DNA from: CBDFGE01 sp965247055
GTDB taxonomy: Bacteria; Chloroflexota; Dehalococcoidia; Lucifugimonadales; JAGWBF01
NCBI GenBank assembly: GCA_965247055.1
Contig: CBDFGE010000003.1
Span: 265,445 to 329,444, forward strand
Direction of reading: 5' to 3'
DNA: 64,000 nucleotides
The notes under the pieces are model-generated. The model was given only the letters and a program-made list of their open reading frames with translations. It was not told where the DNA came from and did not search any database. Position numbers and translations under genes: made by a program. This document shows, in pieces, positions 26,777-35,778 of the stretch; position 1 is the first letter of the stretch; the number at the start of each line of letters is the position of its first letter.

Positions 26777-27598
26777 ATGATAGACATGACGAATGATATC
26801 AAGACCGATGGATTTACGACTGGATCAGGCCCGCGCCATGGCTGGGCGGTGGTCGTCGACCAGGAGCTTCGGGACCTCTGGTTTGGGACTCGTGGCCTGA
26901 CGATGATTCTAAGCTACACCATAGTGTTGAGTGCCGTAGCTTTCCTGGTTGCTGGGAACGCGGATTTAAACCTCTTGGACACCCGAGAATCCATAGGCTT
27001 ATTTGTCCGGGTGACCTTGGGGCTCGGGACCCTCGCGGCGCTAATCATCAGTGCCGACGCGATCAGCGGCGAGCGCGAACGAGGAACCCTTGAACATTTG
27101 CTGCTGACCTCGGTCCGGCGCCGGGATCTCGTGGTAGGCAAACTGTTGGCCGCACTATCAGTGTGGGCTGCGGCCCTCGCAGTAGCAGTTCCCTACATCT
27201 TCGTTCTTGCTCGCGGGCCGGGATTAGTCGGTGATGCGGTGCTCGTTTTGGTGGTACCAGGGACCTTGGTGGCAGTTGCCCTCACAGCTTTCGGACTAGC
27301 TGTAAGCTCCCTCTCGAAGTCGAACCGCACGAGCCTCATCATCGTTCTCGCGATCCTTCTGGCCCTGGCTACTCTCAGCCAGCTGCCCGCGTCGGCTACC
27401 AGAGGCGCCCTCGGAGATTTCTTGATCTTAGCGAATCCAGTTACAGCGGGGCTCAAGCTTGCCGGGAAGGTGATCGTTGACCAAGCGACCTGGACTAGCC
27501 AATGGAAGCTGTTGATTTCACCGGCAATCGCCTCGGTCGTTCTCCCGGCGTTAGCGGTGGCCGGCTCGCGTAAGGTCGATCTGGAGGGCACGTTGTGA
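26777..27598 (+). CDS. ABC-2 type transporter permease
   Basis: 273 residues with about six hydrophobic segments and the cytosolic motif SADAISGERERGTLEHLLLTSVRRRDLVVGK cut to its core ISGERERGTLEHLL, the hallmark of ABC-2 permeases. Together with the preceding ATPase it forms an exporter of unknown substrate. The start overlaps the ATPase's expected (frameshifted) stop as ATGA, and the stop overlaps the next gene as GTGA, so the three genes are an operon. Confidence 0.85.
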   Translation: MIDMTNDIKTDGFTTGSGPRHGWAVVVDQELRDLWFGTRGLTMILSYTIVLSAVAFLVAGNADLNLLDTRESIGLFVRVTLGLGTLAALIISADAISGERERGTLEHLLLTSVRRRDLVVGKLLAALSVWAAALAVAVPYIFVLARGPGLVGDAVLVLVVPGTLVAVALTAFGLAVSSLSKSNRTSLIIVLAILLALATLSQLPASATRGALGDFLILANPVTAGLKLAGKVIVDQATWTSQWKLLISPAIASVVLPALAVAGSRKVDLEGTL

Positions 27599-28146
27599 AT
27601 CGATACCGTTCCATGATCTCCGTCATAGCTATGCTCCTCGGGCTCTGGATCATAACGGTGACATCGGCGGACGCCGATGCCCCGAGCGGCCAGCTAATCG
27701 TTGGGGTAGCGCCTGAGCGAGTCTCAACATCTGTCGGTACGCCGGTCGAAGTCACCATCTCGGTCATTAACGGGGCCGTAAAACCAACGCCAGAGCTGGC
27801 AATCCACCTCGACATCACAGATCCTCGATCGAGCAACTCGGTGGACCCAGAGGACTGGACTCCTACTCTGACACGCTCCAGCACGGCGATGGAACCCGGG
27901 GAAGAAATGACTGTGTCATGGACCATCAATCCAATTCATGCAGGTGACTTCGTTCTCTATGTAATCGCTCTTGATGCGAATGCCGGAGTCGAACCAACGA
28001 CACTTGCCGTGTCCAATGGCGTGCCGGTGCATGTCGACGAGAAGCGGAGCTTCAATCCACAAGGCGTCTTGCCTCTCGCCATCGCTATGCCAGCGCTGAT
28101 CGGGATAGCGTTGCTTTGGCGTCATAGGCGTCTACGACTGCATTAA
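27595..28146 (+). CDS. Secreted, membrane-anchored beta-sandwich protein
   Basis: 183 residues: signal peptide (hydrophobic residues ~8-24), a central region of alternating strands resembling CARDB/Ig-like folds (VGTPVEVTISVINGAVKPTP, MTVSWTINPIHAGDFVLYV), and one C-terminal membrane helix followed by RHRRLRLH. GTG start overlaps the permease stop by 4 nt, so it is co-translated with the exporter and may be its extracytoplasmic partner. No name is assigned. Confidence 0.65.
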   Translation: MNRYRSMISVIAMLLGLWIITVTSADADAPSGQLIVGVAPERVSTSVGTPVEVTISVINGAVKPTPELAIHLDITDPRSSNSVDPEDWTPTLTRSSTAMEPGEEMTVSWTINPIHAGDFVLYVIALDANAGVEPTTLAVSNGVPVHVDEKRSFNPQGVLPLAIAMPALIGIALLWRHRRLRLH

Positions 28147-28308
28147 CGGCCCATGTCAAAAAGTCACCCACTCTCTCGCCGGTACCGGAAACCGCCAGAG
28201 AGACGTGGATTCGACTACGCTGGAGCTTTTCACGCCATGGTAGAATCGTAGGGGCAGCCGCGGGCTGGCGGGGAGCCAAGCGTAGAGTCATACAATCCCG
28301 GAGGAGCT

Positions 28309-28785
28309 ATGGCGGAACGTAGGTACTGGCTTTTCAAGTCCGAGCCCACCACCTATTCTTTCTCCCACCTGGCCGGTGAGCCTGACCGCACGGCGGAGTG
28401 GGACGGCGTACGTAACTACCAGGCACGCAACTACCTGCGGGACGAGATTCATGTCGGGGACGGTGTACTCTTTTACCACAGCAGCAACGCGGAGCCCGCC
28501 GTGGTGGGGACCGCTCGGGTCGTCCTGGCAGGCTATCCAGACCACACGGCCTGGGACCCGAGTTCCGGCCACTTCGACCCCAAAAGCACTCCCGATAACC
28601 CCATCTGGTACATGGTAGACATACAGGCAGAAAAAGAGCTGACCAGGCCCGTTACGCTGAAAGAGATCAAAGGGGTCCCCCGCCTGGCGAACATGATGTT
28701 GGTAGGCCGCGGGGTCCGCCTCTCCATCCAGCCCGTTACCGGGGATGAGTGGGAAGAGATCGTGTCCCTGGGCGGCAGACCCTAG
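28309..28785 (+). CDS. EVE domain protein
   Basis: 158 residues matching the EVE (PUA-like, THYN1-type) fold throughout: the start RRYWLFKSEP, the aromatic/base-pocket segment TAEWDGVRNYQARNYLRD and GDGVLFYHSSN. EVE domains recognise modified bases in DNA or RNA and are widespread in restriction systems and as stand-alone proteins. The ATG at 28309 follows GGAGG. It is alone here, far from the defence island at 56-64 kb. Confidence 0.9.
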   Translation: MAERRYWLFKSEPTTYSFSHLAGEPDRTAEWDGVRNYQARNYLRDEIHVGDGVLFYHSSNAEPAVVGTARVVLAGYPDHTAWDPSSGHFDPKSTPDNPIWYMVDIQAEKELTRPVTLKEIKGVPRLANMMLVGRGVRLSIQPVTGDEWEEIVSLGGRP

Positions 28786-28818
28786 CAGTTCAGGAGTAGG
28801 CGGGCGGACCACCACGAG

Positions 28819-28899
28819 TGTGATCAACATCACAGCTTCCACGGAGCGCACGTCACAGAAGTGTGCATCAGGTATGCGTAAAGTGTGACCTATAGCACA
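28819..28899. promoter_or_regulatory. Two CRP-like palindromes
   Basis: TGTGATCAACATCACA at 28819-28834 is a perfect inverted repeat of the CRP/FNR class (TGTGA-N6-TCACA). TGTGACCTATAGCACA at 28884-28899 is a second copy with one mismatch, 65 nt away, ending 26 nt before a small ORF with a good RBS. Binding is inferred from sequence only. Confidence 0.4.
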
Positions 28900-28925
28900 G
28901 CCAACCAACACCAGGAGGTCCCGCC

Positions 28926-29093
28926 GTGTCGTACGCTTCCAGATCCAGTGCACCAGACAGAGCAGGGATCTTGGTCAGTGGGCTCTCCAGCGCAAGGCGG
29001 TTCGCCCTACTGGCTGCCACGGCCATCGGCAGGCTGTTCGTATACTACGAGATACCCCATACCCAGGACAGCAGGGGTCGCAGAGCAAGGTAA
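28926..29093 (+). CDS. Small ORF of unknown function, possibly the start of a decayed membrane protein
   Basis: 55 codons from GTG, with AGGAGG seven nt upstream. The product has a hydrophobic stretch (FALLAATAIGRLFVYY) and a basic tail. Downstream, up to about 29250, other frames encode hydrophobic fragments (ALVTASLQLPSLLSP, VALVSTALGLVV) of the kind found in MFS transporters, so this may be the 5' end of a frameshifted transporter gene. Not recognised as a known family. Confidence 0.35.
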   Translation: MSYASRSSAPDRAGILVSGLSSARRFALLAATAIGRLFVYYEIPHTQDSRGRRAR

Positions 29094-29319
29094 CTAGCTT
29101 CCCGGTGGCCCTGGTGACGGCCTCGCTCCAACTGCCCTCCCTGCTCAGTCCGCAGTGCTCAGCCAGAGCACTCCAATCAGAGTGGCCCTGGTCTCCACCG
29201 CTCTCGGGCTGGTGGTGACCAGCAGCGGGGCTATGGCTACCATCCCCCTTCAGGTAGAGGAAGACGTAAAGGGCCTTCGGCGACCATCCTGCGCCGGTTT
29301 GCGAATAACACAAGTGGCC

Positions 29320-29347
29320 TTGACAAACCCAAGGGTTATGCTACAAT
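29320..29347 (+). promoter_or_regulatory. Sigma-70-type promoter of the Ni/Co-type transporter
   Basis: TTGACA (29320-29325), a 16-bp spacer and TACAAT (29342-29347). It lies ~175 nt before the transporter start, leaving a long leader. The leader contains an inverted repeat CGTACG...CGTACG (around 29433-29453), but I could not match it to a known metal riboswitch. Confidence 0.55.
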
Positions 29348-29523
29348 ATTTATCTGCTAACAATTGCAATAGTATCCCGTTGCAGCCACGAGCGGTAGCC
29401 CCTTAACGGTGTATGGTTGCCATAGGTGGCGTACGGGGCGTCCGCGTACGATACGGTTCAGCGGCCTGACCGGGGAGCGGCAGCTGGTTACATAACAGGT
29501 GCCGCCCACGAGAAGAGGATAGA

Positions 29524-30264
29524 GTGGAAGAGAAGCTGGCCGAGCTTGGCCTTATGGCGGCCCTCGCCTTGGGAGTCATTCTGGGACTGAAGCACTCCCT
29601 CGACCCCGACCACGTCGTGGCTGTCTCCACTATCGTCAGCGAGTACCGAAACCCGATGAGGTCCTTCTGGGTAGGCGTATCGTGGGGGCTTGGACACACC
29701 GCCACTCTTTTTCTGATAGGCATTGTCATCATCGCCCTCCGGCTAACCATACCCGATCGTCTGGCCCTGCTGCTAGAGTTTTTCGTGGGCATAATGCTCG
29801 TCGGACTTGGAGTGCAGGTCATATATAGCTTTCGAAAAAAGCGGGTCCACCAGCACCTCCACGGCCATGAGGAGCGGACACATCATCATTTCCACTCCCA
29901 CGAGCAGCAACCCGGCCATGCCAAGGCACACCACCGCTTTCTACCCTTTGGCAAACCCTTCTTAAGGAAAAAGTCCTTCCTGGTGGGGACGGTACACGGC
30001 GTCGCAGGGAGCGCCGCCCTGACCCTTCTGGTGCTGGCTTCCATCGAGTCCCCCTGGGCCAGCATGGTTTACATCCTCTTGTTTGGGTTGGGCTCCATAC
30101 TCAGCATGGGGGTGATGACCATCTTTATCAGTCTTCCCTTCGTCTTCTCAGCCCGCCGCCTGCCCAACCTGAACCGGTCCATCCAGTTTGGCATCGGTAC
30201 ACTGAGCATCCTTTTCGGAGGCTTCCTGATGTACCAGATCGGTTTCGTGGACGGGCTCTTCTAG
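29524..30264 (+). CDS. NiCoT/UreH-like metal transporter
   Basis: 246 residues with about six membrane helices. The first helix carries GLKHSLDPDHVVAVSTI, the H-x4-D-H signature of nickel/cobalt transporters and UreH/HupE-like proteins. A His-rich loop in the middle (HQHLHGHEE, HHHFHSHEQQ) would hold metal ions, and GTVHGVAGSAALTLLVL is the second conserved region. It likely moves Ni2+ or Co2+ across the membrane. GTG start at 29524; AAGAGGA lies upstream. No urease or hydrogenase genes are nearby. Confidence 0.82.
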   Translation: MEEKLAELGLMAALALGVILGLKHSLDPDHVVAVSTIVSEYRNPMRSFWVGVSWGLGHTATLFLIGIVIIALRLTIPDRLALLLEFFVGIMLVGLGVQVIYSFRKKRVHQHLHGHEERTHHHFHSHEQQPGHAKAHHRFLPFGKPFLRKKSFLVGTVHGVAGSAALTLLVLASIESPWASMVYILLFGLGSILSMGVMTIFISLPFVFSARRLPNLNRSIQFGIGTLSILFGGFLMYQIGFVDGLF

Positions 30265-30573
30265 GTGTACCCCCGCCCGGCCCCCGAGCATCAGTTCAGC
30301 CTTGCCTACCTCAAGAGTCCTGCCCCAGGCAGCTGCGCCGCTCCCTCAGGGTAGACCCATCCGAGCACAGCCTGCTGCCACCCTGGGCCCACCTGGTAGC
30401 AGGTCCCCTCTCTAGCACCTGGCCCGGCCAGATGGTATCATGTATGGAGGGCTGGGGCCTCTGTTATCGGTCCCACGGCACGAGTGATGGGTACGAGGGC
30501 GGACCCAAATAGCCAGGCTGGAGGGCCAGCCCGCCATCTCGAGCACGTTTTTACCCCGCCCTGGAAAGGCCCG
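30265..30573. other. Intergenic region, nothing recognised
   Basis: About 310 nt between the metal transporter and the next gene. One frame of the downstream gene is open back to 30484, but the extra part looks non-coding. No RNA gene or promoter that I could support. Confidence 0.5.
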
Positions 30574-31362
30574 ATGAGCAGATTTCTGGATAGGCTGGAA
30601 AAGATCGGCCGGGGAGCTCCCATCTCCATGGGATTCACCCCCGGGGTTCACGAGGAAAAAGCCCCGACCATGGCGCTACTTGGCAGCCTGTCGGACCCAG
30701 CCCGGTTCTCAGAAGGAGGGTCCATCATCGCGAAGGTCGGCATGGATGGGGCCCTTTTTCTCGGGACGGAGAAAAAAAAGAACCTTAAAGAGCTGACGAA
30801 GACCCTGGGCAAAATACCCTGGGGCATCAAGGTCCAGGACCTCAGCGCAGACCAGGCCAACGGCTTTAGGGGGCAGGGCTGCGACTTTCTGGCCTTCGCT
30901 CCCGAGGCGGCCTTCCTGGAAGCCGTGGAGGACGACGACACCGGATACCTGCTATGCGTCGAGTCGGATATGGAAGAGTGGTACCTTCGTGCCATCGAAG
31001 ACCTGCCTGTGGACGCGGTGCTCCTGCGACCGAAATCCCTTGAGCTGCCCCTCACCTTCCAGCACCTGATAACCATCGGCTCGGTGCGCTCCTCGTTTAG
31101 CAAGTACCTGCTGCTCGAGGTCCCCGGGACCTTGAGTGCCGGGGAGATAGAAGGGCTCAGGGAGATAGGCGTGGACGGGTTGGTCGTGGACGCGACCGTC
31201 CACTCCGCCGAGGAGATCGGGGCACTCAAAGAGAGCCTCCTGGCCCGTCCCAGGCGGCAGCGGAGTGCCCGCGGAAAGGCGAGCGCTATACTCCCCTCAT
31301 CGTCCTACGCCGCCCACGGAGGGCCCGGCCACGATGAGGAGGAAGACGACGATGACTTCTAG
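30574..31362 (+). CDS. Conserved-looking protein of unknown function with acidic tail
   Basis: 262 residues from the ATG at 30574 (GGAAAGG upstream). The sequence has alternating strands and helices (VGMDGALFLG, WGIKVQDLSADQ, DFLAFAPEAA, VDAVLLRP, LLLEVPGTLSAGEIEGLREIGVDGLVVDA) that suggest a TIM-barrel-like fold, perhaps a decayed or divergent phosphate-binding barrel. It ends in an acidic tail (DEEEDDDDF). Not recognised as a named family; it appears to be a real gene from codon pattern and length. Confidence 0.6.
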   Translation: MSRFLDRLEKIGRGAPISMGFTPGVHEEKAPTMALLGSLSDPARFSEGGSIIAKVGMDGALFLGTEKKKNLKELTKTLGKIPWGIKVQDLSADQANGFRGQGCDFLAFAPEAAFLEAVEDDDTGYLLCVESDMEEWYLRAIEDLPVDAVLLRPKSLELPLTFQHLITIGSVRSSFSKYLLLEVPGTLSAGEIEGLREIGVDGLVVDATVHSAEEIGALKESLLARPRRQRSARGKASAILPSSSYAAHGGPGHDEEEDDDDF

Positions 31363-31447
31363 CCCTCCATCTTGGGGGGCCAGTCCCAGCCCGGACGGAC
31401 GTGTTGTGATACCATCGCCCCGGCAGATTCGGCCCGCCGGCAGGTTC

Positions 31448-31675
31448 ATGTTATTAGGCACCTTAGATCTTCTGGTGCAGGCCATATCGGTTGCACTTCA
31501 CTACCTCCCCATTATCGCCATACTGGCGGGGTCGGCGCTGCTGCTTTGGCTGACCGCCCGGGAGCTGAGGCACGCAGGCGCGGCGACGCAGGTGAGCGCG
31601 GGGTCGCGTCTGGAGGAAGGTTACCGGAGCCGTTTTCGACATTCTACGCCTGCGGACCTCCTTGTCGATAGATGA
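31448..31675 (+). CDS. Small single-pass membrane protein, uncertain
   Basis: 75 residues with one clear membrane helix (LPIIAILAGSALLLWLTA) followed by a basic/helical part. It starts 86 nt after the previous stop. No family recognised and no strong RBS; it could be a real small membrane protein because the helix is well formed. Confidence 0.4.
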   Translation: MLLGTLDLLVQAISVALHYLPIIAILAGSALLLWLTARELRHAGAATQVSAGSRLEEGYRSRFRHSTPADLLVDR

Positions 31676-31755
31676 GGTGGACCGGGCCGGGGCGAGTGAC
31701 GTGAACGATCGGCTGGCGGCGGGGCCGGCATGGCTACGTCACGAGGAGACGCAAG

Positions 31756-32775
31756 GTGGATAAGATCACCATCATCGGCACGGGCCTCATCGGCACTTCG
31801 CTGGGGCTGGCCATAAAGGCGGCCGGTACCAGGGGCGCCGAGATCGTGGGTACGGACCTGGTACGGGGGCACGCGTCCAAGGCCGAGAGTATGGGGGCTG
31901 TCGACCGCGTCGCTGGAAACCTGATCAGCGCCGTGGAGGACGCGCGGTTTGTCATCATAGCCACCCCTGTCATGGAGATCAGGATAGTTCTGGAGATTAT
32001 TGGCCCCCGTCTGGCCGAGGGCTGCCTGGTTACCGACACGGGCTCCTCCAAAGGCGTTGTCATGGAGTGGGCGCAGCAGTACCTACCCCCTGGGGTGAGT
32101 TTTGTGGGGGGAAACCCCATGGTCAGCAAGGAGGGCAGCGGCCCCGGGCGCGCGGACGCCACCCTATTTCAGGGCCATCCGTACTGTGTGATCCCAGCCA
32201 GCAGCGCCCAGCAACGTGCTGTACGTGACGTGACGGATATGGTGCGCTCGATAGGCGCCAGGCCCTACTTCATAGCTGTGGCGGAGCACGACAGCTTCGT
32301 ATGCGCCGTGAGTCAGCTCCCGGTGCTCCTCTCCGTCGCGCTCCTGGCCTGTACTTCGAAGAGTCCCTCCTGGGACGACATCGCCCAGATCGCCTCATTA
32401 TATTACAGGGACTTTACCAAGCCGGCATCGGGCGATCCGGGCACCCACAGAGACATCCTACTGGCCAACGACCAAGGCCTGGTTCACTGGATAGACACGT
32501 TCATCCACGAGCTGCACGGTCTTCGCCAGCTCCTGACAGGGGATGAGAAGGGCAGGCGCGAAGCGCTGGAAAAGGTCCTTCGCGAGACCTTCGAAGAGCG
32601 CGACAGATGGCTCGCCGGTGCTGTGACTCCCGCCTCTCAGGCGGCCGCGAACCGGGTCAGGATACCCTCGGCATCGGAGGGTATGTCGGATCTCTTCATG
32701 GGCAGCTCGGAGACCCGGCGCCGCCTATTCGGGTGGGGAGCAAGGGATGACAAGGATAGACGGGAGAAGCGATAA
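31756..32775 (+). CDS. tyrA: Prephenate (arogenate) dehydrogenase
   Basis: NAD(P)-dependent enzyme of tyrosine synthesis. The Rossmann motif IIGTGLIGTSLGLAIK and the stretch VTDTGSSKGVVMEWA are typical, and the adjacent aroA supports the call. The substrate motif usually written GGHPM(A/I)G reads GGNPMVSKEGSG here: the His that assists hydride transfer in characterised enzymes is Asn. 339 residues; GTG start at 31756. It heads the unit tyrA-aroA-gmk-lipA, with 18 nt to aroA. Confidence 0.82.
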   Translation: MDKITIIGTGLIGTSLGLAIKAAGTRGAEIVGTDLVRGHASKAESMGAVDRVAGNLISAVEDARFVIIATPVMEIRIVLEIIGPRLAEGCLVTDTGSSKGVVMEWAQQYLPPGVSFVGGNPMVSKEGSGPGRADATLFQGHPYCVIPASSAQQRAVRDVTDMVRSIGARPYFIAVAEHDSFVCAVSQLPVLLSVALLACTSKSPSWDDIAQIASLYYRDFTKPASGDPGTHRDILLANDQGLVHWIDTFIHELHGLRQLLTGDEKGRREALEKVLRETFEERDRWLAGAVTPASQAAANRVRIPSASEGMSDLFMGSSETRRRLFGWGARDDKDRREKR

Positions 32776-32793
32776 ACGGAGGGAGACTGGCCG

Positions 32794-34092
32794 GTGAGGC
32801 AGGTCCTTCATAGGCCACGCCTGCTGGGGGGCACCATCGTTCCTCCCGGGGACAAGTCCGTGTCCCACCGAGCGCTCATGCTGAACGCAATCGCCCAGGG
32901 GACCGCGACCATAACCGGTATCTCATCTGGCCATGACGTTCTCTCCACCATGCGCTGTCTCAGAAGCCTGGGCGTCAGGATTGAGAATGGCGAGGGCGCC
33001 ACCATCGTGCATGGGCGCCCCGAGTCGCTGGAGGAGCCGGAGGACGTTCTGGACTCCGGCAACAGCGGCACCTCCATGCGCCTCCTCTCGGGCCTGCTGG
33101 CGGGCCAGCCCTTCGTGTCGGTGCTCAACGGAGACCGGTCCCTCCGGTCCCGCCCGATGGGACGGATAGTCCACCCTCTGCAACTCATGGGGGCTCAGAT
33201 ACAGGGAAGGGCCGGCGACACCCTGGCGCCCCTCACCATCCGGGGAGGTTCGCTCAGGGGGATCGGGTACACGATGCCCGTCGCCAGCGCCCAGGTGAAG
33301 TCCTCCATCATGCTCGCGGGCCTTTCGGCCCGGGGGGAGACGGTGCTTCGACAGCCCGGGCTCTCCCGGGACCATACCGAGCGCATGCTGAGGGCGATGG
33401 GGATCCAGGTCGAAGAGGACGGTCTGAGCCTGATCCTGAGGCCCGGAGCGCCCTCGGCGGTGAGTATCGCGGTACCCGGAGATATGAGTGCGGCAGCCTT
33501 CTGGATGGTGGCAGGGGCATGCCATCCCCACGCCCGAATCCGGATAAGGGGGGTGGGCACGAATCCGAGCCGGTGCGGCATACTGGAGGCCTTGGAGTCT
33601 ATGGGTGCCAACATCGCCCTGGAGAGGCCCCGGAACGAGGGCGGCGAGCCGGTAGCCGATCTCGTGGTGAGCTCCAGCCGGCTGGAAGCCACGCAGGTGG
33701 GCGGAGACCTGATACCGAGGATAATAGACGAGCTGCCGGCACTGGCCGTTGCTGCGTGCTTCGCCAGTGGCACCACCGTCATCAGGGACGCCCAGGAGCT
33801 CCGGGTCAAGGAGTCCGACCGTATCCTGGCCACGGTGCGGGAGCTGTCGCGGCTGGGCGCCAGCATAGAGGAGCTGCCCGACGGCATGGCGATCCACGGC
33901 AAGGGCCGTCTCGAGGGAGGCCGGTGCCGCAGCCACGGTGACCACCGGCTGGCCATGGCCCTGGCAGTGGCCGGGCTCCTGGCGGAGGGCGAAACGGCGG
34001 TGGACGGGGCAGAAGCCGCCGCCATATCCTATCCCGAGTTCTGGTCCCACATGAGAGAGAGCACCGACACCTCAGAAGGCGAGCGCGGTTGA
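32794..34092 (+). CDS. aroA: 3-phosphoshikimate 1-carboxyvinyltransferase (EPSP synthase)
   Basis: Sixth step of the shikimate pathway: adds enolpyruvate from PEP to shikimate-3-phosphate. Visible motifs are PPGDKSVSHRALML, LDSGNSGTSMRLLSGL, DRSLRSRPMGR, the KESDRI loop and HGDHRLAMALAVAGL. 432 residues is normal. GTG start at 32794. Its stop overlaps the gmk start (TTGA), which indicates coupled translation. Confidence 0.95.
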   Translation: MRQVLHRPRLLGGTIVPPGDKSVSHRALMLNAIAQGTATITGISSGHDVLSTMRCLRSLGVRIENGEGATIVHGRPESLEEPEDVLDSGNSGTSMRLLSGLLAGQPFVSVLNGDRSLRSRPMGRIVHPLQLMGAQIQGRAGDTLAPLTIRGGSLRGIGYTMPVASAQVKSSIMLAGLSARGETVLRQPGLSRDHTERMLRAMGIQVEEDGLSLILRPGAPSAVSIAVPGDMSAAAFWMVAGACHPHARIRIRGVGTNPSRCGILEALESMGANIALERPRNEGGEPVADLVVSSSRLEATQVGGDLIPRIIDELPALAVAACFASGTTVIRDAQELRVKESDRILATVRELSRLGASIEELPDGMAIHGKGRLEGGRCRSHGDHRLAMALAVAGLLAEGETAVDGAEAAAISYPEFWSHMRESTDTSEGERG

Positions 34093-34715
34093 AGGGCACT
34101 TCCCCAGAAGGAGATCCCCCAGGGGGACACGCCGTCCTGGTGGTGCTGTCGGGCCCTTCAGGCGTGGGCAAAGACGCGGCCCTGGGCAGACTGCGGACCC
34201 TGAAACCCCATTGGAAATTCGTGGTCACCGCCACGACCCGGCCTAGACGGCCCAACGAGAAGGACGGCGTGGACTACATATTCCTGGAACCGTCCATGTT
34301 CCAGGCGATGGTGGACAAGGGCGGTTTCTTTGAGTACGCCCAGGTTTACGGCAACTGGTACGGCGTACCGCGGGACCAGGTGCGGGAAGCCATCCGGGCT
34401 GGCGTCGATGCGATACTCAAAGTGGATGTTCAGGGCGCCGCCACCGTAAAGAAGCTGGTACCCGACGCCGTGTTCATCTTTATGGTCCCCTCCACGGCAG
34501 AGGAGCTGCAGCGGCGTCTGCAGCTAAGGGCCACCGAGTCGGCTACCGACGTGGAGGACCGCACCCGCACGGTGCGGGCGGAGATGGAGCACCTGCCCAG
34601 CTTCGACTACAGGGTGGTCAACAGGGACGGCTGCCTTGACGAGGCGGTGGCCTGCATTGAGGCCATCATCCTGGCCGAAAAATGCCGCTTCCCCCCGAGG
34701 CAGATCAACCTGTAG
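34089..34715 (+). CDS. gmk: Guanylate kinase
   Basis: Phosphorylates GMP/dGMP. The P-loop is SGPSGVGKDAAL (Asp where Gly/Ser-Thr is commoner), followed by the GMP-binding ATTRPRRPNEKDGVDYIFL and GNWYGVPRDQV. 208 residues is normal. Starts with TTG overlapping the aroA stop by 4 nt. Confidence 0.92.
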   Translation: MKGTSPEGDPPGGHAVLVVLSGPSGVGKDAALGRLRTLKPHWKFVVTATTRPRRPNEKDGVDYIFLEPSMFQAMVDKGGFFEYAQVYGNWYGVPRDQVREAIRAGVDAILKVDVQGAATVKKLVPDAVFIFMVPSTAEELQRRLQLRATESATDVEDRTRTVRAEMEHLPSFDYRVVNRDGCLDEAVACIEAIILAEKCRFPPRQINL

Positions 34716-34785
34716 CCCTGTCCAGCCACGCTGGGATATGCTATCATCTCTTCAAAAGACTGAGCAGCCCTCGAACGGAGGAGAC

Positions 34786-35682
34786 TTGGAGCAGCCTCAG
34801 GGCACCGGCGGCAGGCGTAGGCTTCCCGAGTGGATGAAGGCGCGCATGCCCGGTGGGCCCAACTACATCCAGCTCAAGAACCTTCTGCGCGACTCCCAGC
34901 TACACACCGTCTGCGAGGAGGCCCACTGCCCCAACATCGGCGAATGCTGGGAGCGGCGTACAGCCACCTTCATGATCCTGGGGGACATCTGCACCCGTCG
35001 CTGCCACTACTGCGCCGTCACCACGGGCAGGCCCACTGGGATCGACATCAACGAGCCCGATAGGCTTGCCCAGACCGTCAAGCGAATGGGCCTCAAATAC
35101 TGTGTCATCACCTCGGTAAACCGGGATGACCTGGCCGATGGGGGAGGCTTCATCTTCGCCATGTGCATCCGTAAAGTGTACCAGGAGGTGCCCGGCTGTA
35201 AGGTGGAGGTGCTCATTCCCGACTTCGACGGCTCCCTGGCCGGGCTCCGGGTTGTGGTCCAGGCCAGGCCCGACGTCGTCAACCACAACATCGAGTCTAC
35301 CCGAAAAGTCTTTCCGAAGGTCAGGCCCCGGGGGGACTACCAGCGCTCCCTCGACCTGCTGGCCCGCGTCAAGGGGATGGACCCGTCCATCCCCACCAAG
35401 TCGGGAATAATCGTGGGGATGGGAGAGGACCGGGACGAAGTCGTGGACACGATGAGGGACCTGCGAGGCGTAGGCTGTGACCTCCTCACCATCGGCCAAT
35501 ACCTCCGGCCTTCGGAAAACCACGTTCCCATCTCCAGGTTCTATACCCCTGCCGAGTTTGACGAGCTTCGCCTGATCGGCGAGTCGCTGGGGTTCAAGCA
35601 GGTGGCCTCGGGGCCTCTGGTACGAAGCTCCTACCATGCGGACCAGCAGCACGCGGCAGCTGCCGCGGCCCTGGGGGTCTGA
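34786..35682 (+). CDS. lipA: Lipoyl synthase
   Basis: Radical-SAM enzyme that inserts two sulfurs into octanoyl-lipoyl domains. Both cluster motifs are present: the auxiliary CEEAHCPNIGEC and the radical-SAM CTRRCHYC, plus the C-terminal RSSYHAD with the serine ligand. I choose the TTG at 34786 because GGAGG lies just upstream; an ATG at 34738 is in frame but has no RBS. 298 residues. It follows gmk by 70 nt on the same strand. Confidence 0.93.
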   Translation: MEQPQGTGGRRRLPEWMKARMPGGPNYIQLKNLLRDSQLHTVCEEAHCPNIGECWERRTATFMILGDICTRRCHYCAVTTGRPTGIDINEPDRLAQTVKRMGLKYCVITSVNRDDLADGGGFIFAMCIRKVYQEVPGCKVEVLIPDFDGSLAGLRVVVQARPDVVNHNIESTRKVFPKVRPRGDYQRSLDLLARVKGMDPSIPTKSGIIVGMGEDRDEVVDTMRDLRGVGCDLLTIGQYLRPSENHVPISRFYTPAEFDELRLIGESLGFKQVASGPLVRSSYHADQQHAAAAAALGV

Positions 35683-35778
35683 GGAAGGTACCTTGGTACA
35701 GGCCCCGGCGATGGAGAGACGAGCCTGGGCCATGTCCGTGGCTGACCCGAGTCTACACCGCCCACCCCGATGCTCTCC

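Noticed and set aside
29348..29523. Cobalamin or NiCo riboswitch in front of the metal transporter
   Set aside because: The conserved core blocks of these classes were not found.
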